This document shows positions 62,020-64,000 of a stretch of 64,000 nt of DNA, piece by piece. The stretch spans positions 54,599,020-54,663,019 of the forward strand of contig OY282607.1 in the NCBI GenBank assembly GCA_958298945.1. Reading direction: 5' to 3'. The first letter of the stretch is position 1, and each line of letters begins with the position of its first letter. Origin of the DNA: Atherix ibis (lineage: Eukaryota; Arthropoda; Insecta; Diptera; Athericidae). The translations under genes and the position numbers were made by a program. Under the pieces are notes generated by a model. That model did not search any database. It had not been told where the DNA came from and saw nothing but the letters and a program-made list of their open reading frames with translations.

Positions 62020-63837
62020 CTAGGAGACAAAAATATTACAGAGTTATTAGACTTATTAAAACATTAGTTGCATTCCAGACCTACAATAATTTCACTGTAA
62101 TACTCGTTTCGCCAAGAATCCTTTTTCTGATGTACTTAAAAATATATAGACTGTTTTTTTGAAATGTTCATTTCAAATGTGGAATACTCTGCTTCACTCG
62201 TTTTTTTTTCGAATCATTTCAATCAACAGCTTTTTAATAGCAAAGGGGATTGACATCTTTGTTTTTATCCCCATTCCTACACTTTCCACACGTGCGATTT
62301 ATCAAAACATTGAGATACAGATGGGATTTCAGTTGAAGCCTTCTAGTATTGCTACGAAGAATATAAACAATGCTTCCATTGAAGTACAGCTACCCAAGTG
62401 AACTACTTTAAAGAGCATAACATTGATGTATAAAAATAAAATGAATTTGTTGCAAAAAAAAGGAACAATTTAATAATTTTTCTGAGACACCTCATATAAT
62501 CTGGTTTTTTACTCGTAGTACAACTGCCAGCGAATGTGGTAAATTAGAAATTCTATATTATTTTTTTTACCATATTTTTATCGCTGCAACTGTTGCCAAG
62601 CGCGTGACAGGATAGCATCCATTCACGTAGAATTTTAGGCCAGCAGAGTAGCTACCGTCAGAATGATCAGTTTAAATGCCGAACAGAGTAATTCTATTAA
62701 AAAAATTTATTTATACTGATTGCCTCTCTTCAATCAAGGTCATCACTGGCAGCAGATGCGACCCAGCTCTGAACCACATTCGATACTTTTTGTCTACTTC
62801 ATAACACACTTTTATTAGACGGAATCAATTGTGGTTAGATTTTATGGATTAAGCAGCATTTTAACAGCCAATTTTGGGGATATACCCAATATTCCCGACC
62901 TGCGGAATAAGTGATACACTTAAGGATGGTAAGTAGTACAATGTCAAATCTGGTCTTCCTTCCATCAAACTGTAGCTGTACTTCGCCCTTTATACTTAGA
63001 AATCAATCCGAATTCTAAACAAGGAAACTGCTCAGAATAAGAACTGGTTATACAACAATTTTCCATCTACTACACCTGCGGAGTTCCAATTTCGGTAATA
63101 CACATACATATCCTCAGGAACTGCCGCCTTATCTTACGTTATTTTTACTGGAAGAATTACGTCCATTTCTGTGCTGGTTGGACCTTATGGCGTAATTTTA
63201 CTGCTTTGTCCTTAAACTTTTCAACCATCTTGGTTTAACCAACAATACCTAGGTTTAGATCTTATGACTAATTGTTAAACACTTCTTGAAATTGATGACT
63301 AACAAAAAACTGGAATCCTCAGTTTCAACAAGGTTTCCCCATGTGCACATCATGCCGCCATATGGCCTTGAGCGAGACCCTTGGGCCAATGGGGTACCTA
63401 CTACGAACAAACTAAGCAAACTTAATTATATGTTGAAAAGAACATTTTGGTTTTGAGAAAGCTTTGCTTATACGAGTAGAATTTTTCGATTTTTACCCTT
63501 ATAATACATAATATTATAATAAAGACGACTTGACACTGAACTTATAACGTTACTTAATATTAGATTGAATGTTGGTATATGAAAACCGAAAAAAAAATCA
63601 CAAAGAGAAATGTTTGATAATTTCTTCACTATAAGCTCGTAATACCTGAGTGCCTCGAAAAGGGTCTTCCAGCAAAGACAAAGACATCTTCGACAGCTGA
63701 TTGAAGCTATGTTGTTTTTTTGTCGCGAACTTTTAAAAAATTAATCAGTTAATATTTGGTATTTGTCAATATAAATTGGTATACACGTGAGGAGAAGCAC
63801 GTTAAAAATATTTAAACTTTATTATTAAAATGATAAA
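62020..63837. other. spacer of mixed composition, no gene recognised
   Basis: It is slightly less AT-rich than the average. An 80-codon frame (62159-62401) has no motif. It may contain very old transposon sequence that can no longer be assigned. Confidence 0.45.
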
Positions 63838-63839
63838 TA

Positions 63840-64000
63840 CGAGGTCTGTTCAAAAAGTATCACGAACTTAGGCGTTATTATTACGGAATCAAAAACCCAT
63901 TGTATTTATTTTTCAATAAAATTATGAGGTCAGTAATGATGTCCATTGAAAATTATGGCAGCACCAGCATTATTTTGAAAGAAATAACGCCTAATTATAT
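63840..64000 (+). mobile_element. end of another mariner of the 48-kb family
   Basis: CGAGGTCTGTTCAAAAAGTA after a TA at 63838-63839 is identical to the terminal repeat of the element at 48294-49217. Beyond about 63868 the sequence differs and is bounded by a 12-bp inverted repeat (TTAGGCGTTATT at 63868-63879 and its complement at 63983-63994). Either a different internal region or a small foldback insertion follows the end. The element runs out of the window. Confidence 0.75.

Overview
This is AT-rich nuclear DNA from an insect, most likely a holometabolous one such as a fly. The evidence is short GT-AG introns, an imd-type death-domain adaptor, a Spatzle-family gene, and many mariner, rosa and Tc1 transposons. 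I cannot name the species from sequence alone.

Six protein genes can be read confidently, five of them as complete coding frames whose exon lengths sum to a multiple of three. They are a dTMP kinase (minus, 7071-7910, 208 aa), an extended-PHD chromatin protein of RAI1/TCF20 type (plus, 12347-19410, 1126 aa), Orc1 with BAH and AAA+ domains (plus, 27561-31588, 943 aa), PIGG/GPI7 ethanolamine-phosphate transferase (minus, 31893-36840, 12 exons, 944 aa), imd (plus, 40508-41414, 264 aa), and a Spatzle-3-like cystine-knot ligand (minus, 43945-46409, lacking only its first exon or exons). Orc1 and PIGG converge tail to tail with about 300 bp between them. imd and the Spatzle gene also converge, about 2.5 kb apart.

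Region by region: 0-6 kb holds mariner relics, a small palindromic element and a weak candidate promoter. 7-10 kb holds dTMP kinase plus a decayed second copy of it. 12-22.7 kb holds the ePHD gene, its repeat-rich 3' flank and a 24-bp satellite. 24-27 kb holds a broken rosa-type (DD41D) transposon beside an endogenous parvovirus-like NS1 helicase fragment and an unassigned frameshifted reading frame. 27.5-37 kb is the Orc1/PIGG block, with a tRNA-Pro pseudogene split by a 64-bp retroposon in an Orc1 intron and a dead duplicate of a PIGG exon. 37-40.2 kb is a nearly intact Tc1-type element with an intron and long terminal repeats, followed by hairpins and a foldback MITE. 40.5-46.4 kb holds the two immunity-related genes. 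47.7-64 kb is gene-poor and carries LINE fragments and several nested mariner copies.

Housekeeping functions visible are dTTP synthesis, replication origin licensing and GPI-anchor synthesis. imd is the adaptor of the peptidoglycan-sensing NF-kB pathway, and Spatzle-type proteins are Toll-family ligands. The strongest items for a second look are the Dredd-type cleavage and IAP-binding sequence in Imd, the viral NS1 relic, the dTMP kinase pseudogene, the retroposon inside the tRNA gene, and the palindrome-forming rearrangements inside mariner copies.
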